From Symbiodinium microadriaticum (taxonomy: Eukaryota > Sar > Dinophyceae > Suessiales > Symbiodiniaceae), in contig LSRX01000512.1 of the NCBI GenBank assembly GCA_001939145.1, positions 271,315-335,314 on the forward strand: 64,000 nucleotides of DNA, given 5' to 3'. The notes under the pieces are model-generated. The model ran no database searches. It saw only the letters and a program-made list of their open reading frames with translations, and was not told the origin of the DNA. Made by a program: the position numbers and the translations under genes. Shown in pieces: positions 1-12,159 of this stretch (position 1 is its first letter; the number at the start of each line of letters is the position of its first letter).

Positions 1-34
1 TTCCCCCATTCCCTACTAAGAACCAGTCAGCAGA

Positions 35-91
35 TCCCTAAACCCTAAACCCTAAACCCCTAAACCCCTAAACCCTAAACCCTAAACCCTA
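35..91 (-). repeat. CCCTAAA/CCCCTAAA telomere-like array
   Basis: About seven tandem CCCTAAA units mixed with CCCCTAAA variants. The 7-mer and 8-mer forms alternate irregularly, as in most arrays of this window, which differs from the homogeneous array expected at a working telomere. Confidence 0.85.
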
Positions 92-633
92 CCCAAACAG
101 CGCAGCAAAGCTTCAGATTGGAGGTTCTGCTCGAAGAACTTTGGGCGGATGTGCCGCGCCAGGCACGCGGCGAGGTGCACGTTGGGGCCTTCCTGCCCTG
201 GCAGATTTTAGGGGTTGTGGTTTTGTCTAGGGTTCAGGGCGGAGGGCTTAGGATTTAGGGCTATGGGTTTAATTAGGGTTTAAGGTTTCGGGTCTAGGGC
301 TTAGAGTTTCGGGCCGGGGGTTTAGAATTTAGGATTTTGGGGTTGCAGGTTTATTTGGGATTAGGGCTTCGGGTCACGGGCGCTCCGGGTGCTTTGCGCT
401 TAAAGCTTTGCCGTCTGAGACTGACAGGAGCAAAGTGTAGAGTGGAGTTGGGAGGTGGGGCTAGTTCTGAGCAGCCTTGTGGGAAGTTATGGGTTAGAGC
501 TTCTCCCTAAACCCCAAAACCCCATCCCGGTTAAGGTCCTTTTGATAAGGGTGCCGCACTAGATTTGGGGACCGAAAATGGCGATCCGAGTTTGCAGAAC
601 TACCCAAGAAACTTTGGCCAAAAAGTACCTAGA

Positions 634-740
634 TATGGTTGATGATATTAATCCTGCATTACCCGTAAGAAGGAATAGACCATAATTCCCATAGTTTAGG
701 GTCCATAAGGTAATGCTAAGGATTTATATCATCAACAGTA
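634..740 (+). mobile_element. MITE family 1, copy 1 (107 bp)
   Basis: Near-palindromic element: left end TATGGTTGATGATATTAATC, right end GATTTATATCATCAACAGTA, with a central ATTCCCATAGTTTAGGGTCC. Most copies in the window are 105-107 bp long and begin and end with TA, which fits a TA target duplication and a Tc1/mariner-like mobiliser (inference). It has no coding capacity. The core contains one TTTAGGG heptamer. Confidence 0.75.
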
Positions 741-847
741 GGAACCCCTTTCAGGCCTACGTATTTACTAAACAGGTAACATGGAGCTGGGAGGAAGCTG
801 GGGTTTAAGGGGGTAACATGGGCTCTCCTCTGGCCCCAGGCCCCTAA

Positions 848-915
848 ATCTATCTACCTACCTATCTATCTATCTATCTATAAAGTCTAGGGCTTAGGGT
901 TAAGAGTTTGTCGAA

Positions 916-947
<32 letters not shown>
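848..947. repeat. (ATCT)n microsatellite, two blocks
   Basis: Two runs of the tetranucleotide ATCT, about 848-881 and 915-947, separated by a short TTAGGGTTAAGAG segment. A third degenerate trail continues to about 1040. Confidence 0.85.
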
Positions 948-1578
948 AGGGTTTAGAGTTTAGGGTTCAGAGTTTGTCTAACCATCTAATCAATCTAAGC
1001 TATCTGTCTATGCACCGACCTACCGGTTTACCTATCTGTCTCATGCTAATAGGGCATAGGCGAATAAAGACAAGACTAGACTACACACGGCTGAAGCAGC
1101 CTGCACCTGCAAAAACTCAAATTCCGACTGAGCCCTCCATGCACTGACCGAATCAACCTCCTGAGAACATGGAAGTGGCAATATGGTGGCCTCAACAGAA
1201 AATTATTTTTGAAGGGGGTTGTAGAAATGAGACATGATCTTATTACGAGTTATTCCCGAAAGCTTCTAAACACCCTGTCAATAAGCATACAACCCATGTA
1301 CAGAGCGAGCCCTTAAGGAGGTCTTATGGCTAAGTCTGCAAATCCCTACCCGAAACCCTAAACTCCTCGTAAAAACCCGGTAAACCCCGTATAACAGCTC
1401 TCGAAACTCCCATACAGCCAACAAAACGAACCTTATCAGGTAATGATGGAAAAGTTAAGGCCATAATTAAGGTCCTAGCTAGGTGCCAAACAGGTCTTCC
1501 CTAAACCCTAAACCCATTCTAGCCTGAACGCCTTATACCCTAAACCCTAAACCTATACCCTAACCCCTAAGCCTGTAC

Positions 1579-1667
1579 TATGGTTGATGATATAAATCCT
1601 GCATTCCCCATAATAAGGAATATACCATAATTCCCATAGTTTAGGGTCCTTAAGGTCATCAACAGTA
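1579..1667 (+). mobile_element. MITE family 1, copy 2, right arm shortened
   Basis: Left arm TATGGTTGATGATATAAATC and the core are present. The right arm jumps from CCTTAAGGT directly to CATCAACAGTA, so about 18 bp of the inner right arm are missing (89 bp in total). Confidence 0.7.
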
Positions 1668-1768
1668 GAAACCCCTTTAGGACCCTAAAATACTACCCTA
1701 AATAGTAGGACCCTTATTATAAGGACCCCAATATAAGGTACCCCATTATTTTCGGAAACTCCCAGAGA

Positions 1769-1860
1769 TACCCTAAACCCTAAACCCCTAAACCCTAAAC
1801 CCTAAACCCCTAAACCCTAAATCCCTAAACCCTAAACCCCTAAACCCTAAACCCCTAAAT
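1769..1860 (-). repeat. CCCTAAA/CCCCTAAA array
   Basis: About twelve tandem heptamer/octamer units, one of the cleaner interstitial arrays. One unit has the variant CCCTAAAT. Confidence 0.8.
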
Positions 1861-3331
1861 CGCTGGCCTATGGGAAGCCCGGCGGCCACGACCAGTGTCA
1901 GGCTGGCAGCCTTCACAACTCGGAGGATCAGCTGACCTCCTTTGCTTAAGGCTTCCGTAAAGGGGGAAATGTTAGAACCTGATTAAGAAAACTTGGGTTT
2001 TTATTAGGGTTCTCTACATGACTCCTTATAGTTTGGTTCAGGGGTTGGGGCTTAGGGTGTAGGGTTTAGGGCTTGAGGATTTAGGTTTTAGGATTTAAGG
2101 TCTCAGGAGATAGGGTTAAGCGTGTAAGGTTTTAAGGTTTGGGGTTTGGCGTTTTAGGGTTCAGAGGTTCAGGGTTTAGAGTTCTAGAGTTAAGACTTCG
2201 GACAACCGAGAGTGCAGATAGGGTTTCATAGGGCTGTTTCAATTCTTGGGCTTCGGGGCCTGTTGCTTCCCTTGCACGGGATTCTCAATAGTAGCCAGTC
2301 CTACGTGGAAGTCCTTCATTGCGGAACAGCAAGGAAAGCAAGGCGTGTAGATGCCACTCTAGCCTAGAGGTGACATGCTTGAACACAGAATATCAAGTGA
2401 TGCCTTCAACTTCAACCAAAAATCCAAGCGACATCGAGGCTAAAGCTAAACTAATTTAGGACACCGTTCATAAGCCTCGTATATTGATGGTGTACTGCCA
2501 AAGCCTCTCATCAAAGCCTAAAGACCCTCAGACTCCAACCCCCCCGAACCCTAAACTTCGAACACCAGTTTCAAAACTCTATTTGAGCCATAACTTTCAC
2601 TGCATAAACAATCCTCTGCAAAAGCCTTAGAAAAGAACTCTGCAAACCCTACATAGCACCGTTGTAAGGTCTACAACAGCCCCTGTGAAGCCCGGACGTC
2701 CTCTTGGCTTCCAAAAATCTCAGGCATCACCGTGGCCGTGAACGTGGCGCGCCTTTGAGTCAGTGAATGTTCATTCGGTCTTAGGGTTTGGGGCTTAGGC
2801 ATTACCCTTCACTGAGAACCCAATGCACTATTGCGGGAGAGAGGAGTTTGGGGGTTTTGGTTTACGAAGCAAAGGTGTTTTTTTAAATTAAGGGTTCTAT
2901 TGAGGAGTAGAGGGCGTTATCACGTTCTTTTATTTTCTAGATTGTAGGGTTGTATTATCCTAAACCCTAAACCCTGAACCCTAAGCCGTGTATAGGGCTT
3001 AATAAATGGGGGTTTAGAAGGGCTTGGGTTGGAGTTCTTTGGAGGCTCCAGGGGCCTCTGAAACTCATGATTTGCTTCCATCATCGGAAGAAGCTCCATA
3101 CGAGGGTTTTTAGGGCTTTAGGGTCTTAGGGTTTAGGGTTTAGTGTTTAGGTTGGATACTGCCCCCATTCAGTAACAAGTGAGTAATACTCATCACTGCC
3201 CTACTTCAGGGTTCTCGGGTTCCCTTGGTCACACCTAGGATTGACGTAGTCTACCTGTTGAGAGGTTGAGGGATCAGACGTTCAAGTTGACGGGGCTTAC
3301 GGCGTGTCGGGCTTGAGGGTTTGGTAAGTAC

Positions 3332-3469
3332 AGGGGCCTGAGTAGTATAGAAACCTAAAGAATTACCAATATCACTGTCAGGGCTCCTTATTATAAATAT
3401 ACCATAAAGGAGCTTTATAAATATACCATAAAGGAGCCCAAAGCCCTAGTCTAATGATTAAGGCCCCTG
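3332..3469. mobile_element. MITE family 5, copy 1
   Basis: Left end CAGGGGCCTGAGTAGTATAG and right end CTAATGATTAAGGCCCCTGA are imperfect inverted repeats. The interior contains a direct repeat of TTATAAATATACCATAAAGGAGC (shortened here to its ends TTATAAATA and AAAGGAGC), seen twice in a row. Confidence 0.5.
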
Positions 3470-4908
3470 AAGTAGTTCGGACCGGGCTCTGTGGTAAATT
3501 TTAGCATAGGTAGGTTTGCAGGAACTACTAAGGGAGACCTACTCCGACCCACACATGTTGGGTGTAGGCTTAAAGTCCGCAGTATCTGGAAACAGTCAGC
3601 TCTCAAGCCTAGATCCTAAACCGAAACCCTCTGATGTAGGGTTTAGGGTTTAGGGTGTGGTGATTCCAACTAGAGCATTTCGGCCTCAGTTACAGTTACA
3701 GCCTATTGAGTAAACATCATGACATTGTATTTTTCTCAAGCAATCTCTACCAGCCTGGGGTGATATACATAGACGGTATGTATGTGTGCTTCAGTCAGCA
3801 GTAGAAATAGTAGAATGTCTTGAACTCCAAAGCCGTAGCCAACGACCCAAGAATTCAAGCAGGGCTGGACCGTTTTTGTTCCCAGACCAAGGTATGCGGC
3901 CCTAGCCCGCTTGTTGGTGCGCACGACACCCACTGCGGAGGGCAGCGGCTACCCGCAGATGTGGCGTGGCTATCACCAAGCTAGGGACCCAACCACTTAG
4001 GAACAAAGCAACACCACATGAGCTCACGTGTTGAGACTTGAGACCTTTTCGAACACCCTACAAGCTCTGCAGCTTCCATGTCAAATGCCCTAAACCCCAA
4101 ACCCTAAACCCCAAAACGGCCCTTCTGGCCCGAACCGCTAACATTGGATGATTACCTAAAGCTCAACATGCTAAGACGGAACGTTAACATTCAATTCAAT
4201 GCCGGAATAGAGGTCGGAAGAACTAGCACCAAAGCCCAAATCCCTTTGTAGTCCCCGGATCAGAAAATTGTGCTACAGTGCAGCCAATGGCTTCGTACAG
4301 CCGACCCTCTTCTAATCATTAATTCCCTTGTCTCACCCTAGTTCGAAGCCGTAAGATTCCGCCCTCACACTCCTGAACCCACCTTTCCCTCCACAACCCA
4401 CAGCCCAAAAGCCTAAACCCTAAAGGCCCTAAACCTGGGCTTTTTGAGGAAGGCCATGTTCTTCGGCAACGTGACACTGGCGGATTCGAGCCTCAGCAAA
4501 GCTCCTGCCTCCTTGGTTCCTTGGTGTGATTCATTGGTTTCTTTGTTTCTTTTGATCTTCGTAGTATTTTCTTTGTGAACAAAGGGTTGTGGCTTTGTGC
4601 AAAGGGTCTAGTTCTTTTTCAAAGGGTTTAGGGGCTTGCTTTTTTTGTAGGGTTCGGAGAGCTTCTAGCCTTGGGGACGCATAGACTTAGGATTCATGAT
4701 AGCTTGGTTTCAAGGGTACTTAGGGTTGAAGGGGATATTGCTGTAAAGGCGTCCCCAACCAAGAGGCAAGTCTGAGGCATTGTGGGTGCAGGGCCAGAGC
4801 ACGCGCAGCTGCAGTGGCTGTTTTGTGTCAAGCCTGCCCTGCTTTTGCAGTACAGAAGTCCTGATGTGAGGCCCCTCTTCTCTTCCCCGCGTGGAGGTGG
4901 CTTTCTGA

Positions 4909-7757
4909 GGATTTGCATTGCAAGCTCGGCAAAGTTTTTTGCTCGTCATTGGCCGCCCTAAGGGAATGGACAAGATGATGAGAGCCTGCGACATAAGACC
5001 TCCTCCGGGGCTCGCACACAGTTCTCCGGCCAGAGTGGCCCGCAACAAGTGGCGTGTGCTGAAGCTCCGTGTTCGCAAAGCTGTCTCGAGGGCATTGGCA
5101 AGAAGTTCTGCTCCGGAAGTCATTCCGAGGGTGTCGCGCGACTCGGCCGGCGGCTTGACCACCTTGCGTGATAGTGATGGGGAGACACAGCCCGCGGCAG
5201 CGGCTTATGGTACTTTTCTCTCACAGCTTTTGAAGACATCTTCTTTGGCCCTTGCACGCTCTTTCCGCACACTGAGCGAGACTGGCGAGCGGAAGGAAAG
5301 CGGTGATCGCGGACGACAGCGAGACCTTTTTCCGTAGCCTTTGCTGCAGGCGTGGCCGCCAGGTCTGGCTTGCAACCCCGAGAACGAGGATGCGCATCTG
5401 GTGACAGCGAACTTGTGTCTTACAGCTTTGAACCACTTGGAGCAAGGCATGCCCAAGAGTGGCCTTAGCAGCGGTGCTTCTTTGGGACCCTCCGAGAGCC
5501 AGAAGTCTGACCAAACGCACGTCTGCGGAAGGGTGCATCTGTTACTTTCGCGATTGCAGGAAGGACTGGCTGGTGCGTTCTGCTGGCATGGAGCTTTCAG
5601 CAAGTTGGAGGCACGCGAAAGGAGCGCTGTCGCGGTGCCGCTGCTCGGTGATAGCGTGGACCTGCCTGTGCGTGCTGCAACCTGTGACCCTGAAAATCTG
5701 GTGCCCGCAGAGCTGTGGTCCAAGGTTTCAGCGCCTGGGGCCATTTTTGGTTCTCAACTTACCTGCACCCAGACTCCGGCTGCCTCTTCCAACAGTCAAG
5801 ACCGCCGTGAGTACTTGGTTCTCACAGGAAGAGAGCTGCGCTGTGGTAAGCTTCGCCTCCGGTCAGAAGTTCGTGGCGTGGCAAAAGTATTTGCCGTTCC
5901 AAAGTCGGACCGGACCCGGCAGCGCAAGATCTGGGACGGCTCGCACCTCTCCGAGATTGCAAGCAAGCCGCCCAAACCGGAAAGGCTGGCTAATCCCAGC
6001 TCTTTTTTGGACATCTTTGTTCGGCCGGGGGAGCAGCTCTACATGTCCAAGAGGGATGCAAGCACGTACTTTGACTTGTTGGCTGCCCCACCCGATCTGC
6101 AGGCATGGTTTGGACAGGAACCCGTCACTGTCCAGGAGCTTAGCGCCGCTGCTGGCATGGATATTGAAGAAGTTTATTCCTTTGTCGATGATCTAAACGG
6201 TCAGAAAGCTCTTGGGCCCGACTCGGTGCTTTTTCCTGTCAACACGGCATGGCCCATGGGTTTCAGCTGGTCCTCGTGCGTCGCACAAGAGAGTACACTA
6301 GGCATGCTGCGCTGCGCCGGCGTCAACGAACAGAACGTTCTGAGTTTGGACCACCGTCTGCCAGAATCGCAACAGGAACTCTGTGCTGTCGCGACTGATG
6401 ATGTGATCCTTTTCCACAGATGCAAACGTCAAGGGATATCCACATTGAGAAGACTTGACGCCAGCTTTGCGCTTCATGGAATCCAACGCAACGAGAAGAA
6501 GGACGTGACGCTGGCCTCTAGTTTAACGGGTCTTGGTTGTGATATCAGTGCGTCGCCACCCATGGTGCAGCCTGCCAGTGGTAAGCAAGCGCGACTTGTG
6601 CTTGCAACATGCGATTTGCTGGTTTCCGAGGTCGCCAGCCCAGCTGCATTGAATGCTTTGCTTGGCCTGCAACAGTGGTTTTGACTGCTGCAGAGGGGAA
6701 TGTTCAGCATCTTCTCGCAAGTCTATGACTTCGTTCGGGAGCAGCCAGAGTCAGAAAAGCAGCGTGTTCCGGCTAGTGTGCTGGATGAGCTGTTCGTGTC
6801 CTTAGCTTTGGCTCCGCTTCTGCCAGCAAGCCTGGATCGTGAATTTCTTCCGGAAGTCTTGGCGTGTGACGCTGCTCCAGAGTTTGGCTTCGGCGTGACC
6901 CTGGCTCAGTGTGGTAAGCACCTGGCAGAGAAAGTGGGCAGGCTGTCAGAGCGCAGAGGAGACTACGTCAGGCTGGAGCACTCAGCGGAAGACCCACCCG
7001 AAGTTGAGCGCATGGGCACGCTTCACCGGCTGCCTCTCAAGAAGACGGACTTCAAGCAGCTGATTTCGTGCAAAGCAAGATGGGCAGGTCATTCTGGACT
7101 TCTAGAGTGTCACGGAGTTCTGCTGTCCGTAAAGTGGATTGCCAGAAGTCGTAGGAGGCATCACCACCGTGCTGTCCTCCTAGTCGACGCCAAAACAGCC
7201 ATCTGCAGCGTGGCAAAAGGGCGGAGCTCGGCCCGTTCTTTGAAGAGGGTCCTGCGAAGCATTGCTGGACACGCTCTTGCAGCAGACCTTTTGCTGCGTT
7301 TGGTTTATATTCCCACGGAAGCAAACCCGGCGGATGGACCTTCAAGGGGAAACGGCTTGCTGGGCGAAAGCGGGTTTCCTACCACTCCCGGCGATCCTGA
7401 CGTCGGAGGTGTTTGTCACAGGCAAAAGTTTCATGCATGTTTCGACTGATGTGCCACTGACGCTCACTGCCATCCAGCCGGGCTCTTTGCGAGTGGTTTT
7501 CGGGACTCCTGGACGCCACCTTCGACAAGCTTTGGACGGAGCTTGGAGCTGCTGTGTGGTTGTTGGGCTCGCGATCTGCGTCCATTCGCGTAGTGCTAGT
7601 ATGCCTGGTAGATCTGTACGTGTATTTCTGTCGCCGCTGGAGGGCGAAAAGTTTTTGTTTTGCCTGTAAGAGGCTCTCACATGCTTCGGCCACTCGGGTG
7701 GAACTCGTGTCCAGTGCGGGGAGATGGGTACTTCGAACTGAAGGTGCCCCTTCTTAA
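4909..7757 (+). pseudogene. DIRS-like reverse transcriptase/RNase H pseudogene
   Basis: One + frame runs from about 4909 to 7449, broken only by TAG at 5335-5337 and TGA at 6682-6684. The last part (about 7460-7757) continues in another frame, so there is also a frameshift near 7440-7460. Visible RT motifs: KRDASTYFD at about 6050, AWPMGFSWSS at about 6250 and the catalytic pair in VATDDVILF at about 6395. RNase H follows, with LACDAAPEFGFG at about 6865 and EANPADGPSR at about 7320, the ending typical of DIRS-type RNase H. No tyrosine recombinase, integrase or terminal repeat was found, so the element is incomplete. The tail holds a hydrophobic stretch at about 7540-7630. It could be a related dinoflagellate-specific RT clade instead of true DIRS. 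The two stops, the frameshift and the missing ends argue for a dead copy. Confidence 0.7.
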
Positions 7758-8534
7758 TGCCGCATCTTGAGATGCGAATCTCTACCTTGCAGTGGCCTCA
7801 GTTTAAAAAGCTGTGTACGTCGCCTCTCTTCGGCAAGTGCGGTGGAGCCTCTTTGAAGCAATTAGGGTTTGGGGTTTAGGGTTTCTTGAATTTCGATCGT
7901 TCAGTGGTGCGCTGTGGGTCAAAGGTTTGCGGCTCGAGGTTGTGGGTTTGACGGACTTTGCCATAGTTCAGGATTTTGTCCACCAGCAGTAGGACATCAC
8001 GTACTCTGACCCTAATGACCCTAAAACCCTAAACCCTCAAACCTAACACCTAAACAGGGTTTAGGGTTTCAGATTTAATCGTGCGGGCGTTAATTGTTTG
8101 ACAACTGCAAGCCACGCTAAGTAGGTACAGTGCCCGTTTGATCTGCCCCAAGATCCGATCCCAAGCACGCTCAACCCTTAGGGCTTAGGGCCTTTAGGGC
8201 CTTAGGGTTTAGGGTTTCGGGTTTTAACCCCAAGCCGTCAACCCTAAACCCTAAACCCTAGAGCCGAACACTGAAGGCTAAAGCGGACGACTTTTTTTTG
8301 GCCTTCGGAGATGGAGCGAAGTTTCTTAAGACTTTGGGCCTCGTAACCTCAAGAACAGCGTTCTCAAGTTCGATTAAAATACGTCTGAATGATTCATAGT
8401 TTTGCTCCTTAGGGTTCCTTATAACGAGTATACGGTACTCCAAAACCCTAAACCCTAAACCCTAAACTTCTTCGTATTCGTTCGGCCTGAAAAGACTGCT
8501 TGCAGGCCCAAAGCCGACAGGTTTCAAGTTAAGG

Positions 8535-8636
8535 CAGGGGCCTCAACAATTACCTCTACTATTTTTGGAGGTTCCTTAGTATAACAATAGTAAAATATAC
8601 CCCGCAAAACCCTATTCTAAGCATTAAGGCCCCTAT
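8535..8636. mobile_element. MITE family 5, copy 2
   Basis: Left CAGGGGCCTCAACAATTACC and right CTATTCTAAGCATTAAGGCC with CCCTAT following are inverted ends. The interior is AT-rich (TATAACAATAGTAAAATATA). Confidence 0.5.
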
Positions 8637-8707
8637 GTTAAGTGTTTGGGTTCGGTGCTGAGACTCTGGGGTTTGGGGCTCTTTGCGTGGGTTTAGGGTC
8701 ACAAAGA

Positions 8708-9140
8708 CACCCTAAACCCTAAACCCTATAGCCCTAAACCCCAAACCATACAGCCCCTAAGCCCCAAACCCCATAGCCCCTAAATCCCAAACCCTCCCGC
8801 CCCTAAACCCCAAACCATACAGCCCCTAAGCCCCAAACCCCATAGCCCCTAAATCCCAAACCCTCCCGCCCCTAAACCCCAAACCATACAGCCCCTAAGC
8901 CCCAAACCCCATAGCCCCTAAATCCCAAACCCTCCCGCCCCTAAACCCTAAACCCTATAGCCCCTAAACCCTAAACCCTGAAGCCCCTAAACCCTAAACC
9001 CTACAGCCCCTAAACCCTAAACCCTATAGCCCCTAAACCCTAAACCCTACAGCCCCTAAACCTTACACCCTACAGCCCCTAAACCCTAAACCACATAATT
9101 AGCCCCTAAACCCTGAAGCCCCTAAACCCTGAAGCCCCTA
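8708..9140 (-). repeat. CCCTAAA-derived higher-order tandem array
   Basis: About 430 bp of heptamer-derived sequence. Positions 8735-8940 consist of a unit of about 69 bp repeated three times with almost no change; each unit contains CCATACAGCCCC, CCATAGCCCC and CCCTCCCGCCCC. It is followed by a simpler CCCTAAACCCTATAGCCC pattern. Amplification of a long unit out of short heptamers resembles satellite birth. Confidence 0.8.
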
Positions 9141-9169
9141 AGCTCAAGGTTTAGAGCCAATAGCTTTCG

Positions 9170-9265
9170 GGAGACCCATTAAAAATGACCCTTCTTAACC
9201 CTACTTGATGGCTCTCTGAAAAGGGACCTTATTGAGAGGGTCTATATCCCCAAGGGCCCCGCTAA
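9170..9265. mobile_element. MITE family 3, copy 1
   Basis: Contains GACCCTTCTTAACCCTACTT, GGCTCTCTGAAAAGGGACCT and ATTGAGAGGGTCTATATCCC. The same blocks occur in reverse complement at 32,405-32,504, so this is a dispersed element. The outer ends are poorly conserved here. Confidence 0.5.
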
Positions 9266-9852
9266 CCCTAACTCCTGAGGTTTCAGATCCAATTGTCAGA
9301 AATCAGCTGGATGCTCAGGTTTCAGAGTTCGGAAGTGCGTTGCCCAACGCATCCCTGGCACTCCCTGAGTTCTCAGAAACTGGGACCCAAGTTTAGGAGA
9401 CCCCAATTTAGGATATTATCCCCCTGAGCCCTAAACCCTATACTTCCTTTACAGTTCTGACTCCGGCAATCGCCGAGGTTTTCCTGTCTGTCCGCACCTT
9501 CTGTGTCAAGGCCGGGTGATTCTTTTTGACGTTTTCGAGTTTGGTATTATAATAAAGGTCGAAGCAATCCGAATTACTATCTGATATTTCCCATCGTTCC
9601 TGTATAAACGCATTATAGCACACACCTCAACCCCATTGCATCCTTTCAGGCCTTATTTGTTCATGTAGTAACCCTTGTCGTAGCCCTTTCTAGAACCCTT
9701 TAAAGGAAGTAGCCTTAAAGGAATCCTACTCTAACTACTAAGGCCCCTGTCTTGCAATCTTTCCTTCGCGAGATCTTGCGAGTTCCATCCTGTCAAGATC
9801 CTGCCAAGGAGAAGGCCTAGGCCGACTCGCATGAACCTTACATCCCAAACCG

Positions 9853-9959
9853 TACGGTTGATGATATAAGAATGCTGCATTACCCTAAGGACCCTAAATT
9901 GTGGGAATTATGGTCTATTCCTTATTAGGGGTAGTGCAGGATTTATGTCATCAACCGTA
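9853..9959 (-). mobile_element. MITE family 1, copy 3 (reverse)
   Basis: 107 bp. Ends TACGGTTGATGATATAAGAA and TTTATGTCATCAACCGTA. The core reads ACCCTAAATTGTGGGAATTA, the reverse of copy 1. Confidence 0.75.
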
Positions 9960-10964
9960 GTGAAGCACATATTCTTTAGAGTGCCTGCGAGATGTTCAGC
10001 ATGTTGGCATTGGCTGGGCTGAGCATTGGGATGAACGTCGGGGTTAGGTTTCACGGCGGGTTGAGCGAAGTCTAGAGCAAAGTTTGGGATTTTCAGCGGG
10101 CTTGCGTGCTTACACTGAGGGAAAGTGTGTCGTTACTTCGGCCATGTAGAGCTACGCAGCTCTGTCATGTTTCGAGGATGAACGGGAGATGAAAGGCACC
10201 CACGCAGATGAAAGGTTTAGGCTTAAGGTTCTCCGCCTCGGCCCCGAAACCATACTGCGATCTGACCGGACTTACAAAGTCACCAGTAATGTAGGAACCT
10301 GATTAGGAATTCCTGCATCCCGGAACCCTACTCCTCCCACATTGAGCTGGCGTGCCCAGGCTGTTGTGACCACAAAGCCATTCGCCTGTGCACTTCTAGG
10401 CCCTTCAAGATTTAGGGCTTCGCGTTTGAGGTTTAGAGTTTAGGGTTTAGGGTTTAAGGTTAGGCTTCAGGGTTTAGGGCAGGCCTTTCGAGTGTTTAGG
10501 GCTTATGCTTTGCAGCGTAAGTCGTCCGGGCCGGGTGATGGGTTTGGGGGTTTGAGGCTTCGGGTTGAAGGCGTGGGTGTGAGGTTTTGGGGCTCATCTA
10601 GGATCCGAAAGTGCCGGTTTAGCCCGACATGGAAGAGAGACCGCAGGTGGCCTGTCGTCACAGAGATGTTGATTTGTTTAGGGAGCTTAGGGTTTGAAGC
10701 TTAGCATTAAGAACTCGTAGTTTAGAGCTAACCAGTGGCATCATGCCTACCAGCCCGAACAAACAGAACACGAAGATCTCCCTCAATCCACGACAACACT
10801 TACGGCCAAGGCCCTACAACCGGAATCTCCATAACCCGAAACCTTCCATCTCCTAAACCCTAAACCCTGCTAACCTTGAGCACAAAACCCCAAAAGCTTG
10901 CAGCCTAGATGACTACATTCCCCTAATCCCCCTAAAGTCCTTGGCCCTGAGCCCTACGACCCTG

Positions 10965-11150
10965 ATGCCCCTAAACCCTAAACCCCATAAACCCTAAACC
11001 CCATAAACCCTAAACCCTAAACCCTAAACCCCAAACCCTAAACCCTAAACCCCAAACCCCAAACCTAAACCCTAAACCCCAAACCCTAAACCCCAAACCC
11101 TAAACCCTAAACCCCAAACCCTAAACCCCAAACCCTAAACCCTAAACCCC
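10965..11150 (-). repeat. CCCTAAA/CCCCAAA/CCCATAAA array
   Basis: About 25 tandem units in which CCCTAAA alternates with CCCCAAA. It is one of the longest regular heptamer arrays in the window. Confidence 0.85.
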
Positions 11151-11445
11151 GAAAGCATAATACCGGAACTGTCTTCTGGCCTCGGAGCAATCCTAGCAGC
11201 GAAGCGCTCGATTGGATGCACCAGGTGGTAATGCCAAGCAAAAGCCCTGCTTTTTAGGGGCGAAGAGGGCTTCTGGCGTGGGGCGTCTAAGGATGCTATA
11301 GGGGTTTATGAAGGGGTTATAGGGTTTCATAAGGTTCTATGAATTTTTATACTGGTTCCTTTTCTACTGGCCCTACGGTCCTGGGATAGCACATGCTTGG
11401 CTGAGCTGCAATTCCTCCTATCGACAAGAAGAGCGATGGACTCAG

Positions 11446-11640
11446 TGCCTAAACCCTAAACCCCAAACATCCCTAAACCCTAAGCATCCCTAAACCTGAA
11501 ACACTAAGCCCTAAGCATCCCTAAACCCTCAACATCCCTGAACCCTAAACCTTAAACATCCCTGAACCCTAAACCCTAAACATCCCTAAACCCTAAACAT
11601 CCCTGAACCCTAAACCCTAAACATCCCTAAACCCTAAGTA
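11446..11640 (-). repeat. CATCCCTAAACCCTAA tandem array
   Basis: Heptamers punctuated by CATC every 15-23 bp, giving a secondary period. The block ends sharply at unique sequence. Confidence 0.75.
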
Positions 11641-11699
11641 AGACCTACGCTGCGGTTTCCAGCTCGGAAGCCGACAGACTTCGAGTTGTATGGGCCTTC

Positions 11700-11900
11700 T
11701 AGGCCTTCCATGGAGGGTTTGTATAAGGGTTCCCTTAAGGGTTCTAGGATTCTTTCAATTTCTTGTATAAAGGTTCCCTTAAGGGTTCTAGGCTTCTTTC
11801 AGTTATTTCTATGAGGGCTTCTGAAAGGGTTTATAAGGGTTCCCTTAAGGGTTCTAGGCTTCTTTCAGTTATTTCTATGAGGGCTTCTGAAAGGGTTTAG
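11700..11900 (+). repeat. About 68-bp tandem repeat
   Basis: The unit containing AAGGGTTCCCTTAAGGGTTC, TAGGCTTCTTTCAGTTATTT and CTATGAGGGCTTCTGAAAGG occurs twice almost identically (about 11,767-11,896) with a more diverged copy upstream. Confidence 0.75.
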
Positions 11901-12040
11901 GGTTTAGGGAAGGGCCTTTAAGGCTTTCCATGAGGGTTTCTACAAGGGCTCTCACAAGGGCTGTAGGACTGTAGGATTTATATCAGGAATTCTTCAAGGG
12001 TTTCGAAAAGGGTTCTACAAGGGTTCTGTCAGGGGTTTAT

Positions 12041-12159
12041 ATACTTGCTTAGAGGCTCAAAGGACTTAGTAAGGTGGTCATAAGTAGGGTTATTGATTTA
12101 GGTTACTTAGAACTCTGATTATAGCCTACTTACTAAGTTTCCTGGAGCTCCAAGTGGGG
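12041..12159. mobile_element. MITE family 4, diverged copy
   Basis: Left ACTTGCTTAGAGGCTCAAAG with GACTTAGTAAGG; right CTTACTAAGTTTCCTGGAGC then TCCAAGTGGGG. These are inverted ends of the family best seen at 45,035-45,161. Confidence 0.55.

Larger units (their letters stand above)
1..4905. other. Gene-poor telomere-like spacer
   Basis: No convincing gene is visible. The stretch is a mosaic of degenerate TTTAGGG/CCCTAAA heptamers in both orientations, two small inverted-repeat elements (634-740 and 1579-1667), one family-5 palindrome (3332-3469), an ATCT microsatellite and unique sequence at about 2.2-2.75 kb and 3.7-4.4 kb. Open frames here are short (65-74 codons) and show no motif. The heptamers change strand several times (CCCTAAA at 35-91, TTTAGGG at 200-380, CCCTAAA at 1769-1860, TTTAGGG at 2040-2190), so this is interstitial telomere-like DNA and not a chromosome end. 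Confidence 0.6.

Noticed and set aside
1-100. Chromosome end at the left edge
   Set aside because: The CCCTAAA array is short and is soon followed by heptamers in the opposite orientation, so it is interstitial.
8735-8940. CRISPR-like repeat array
   Set aside because: Units of about 69 bp are contiguous with no unique spacers; this is a heptamer-derived tandem repeat.
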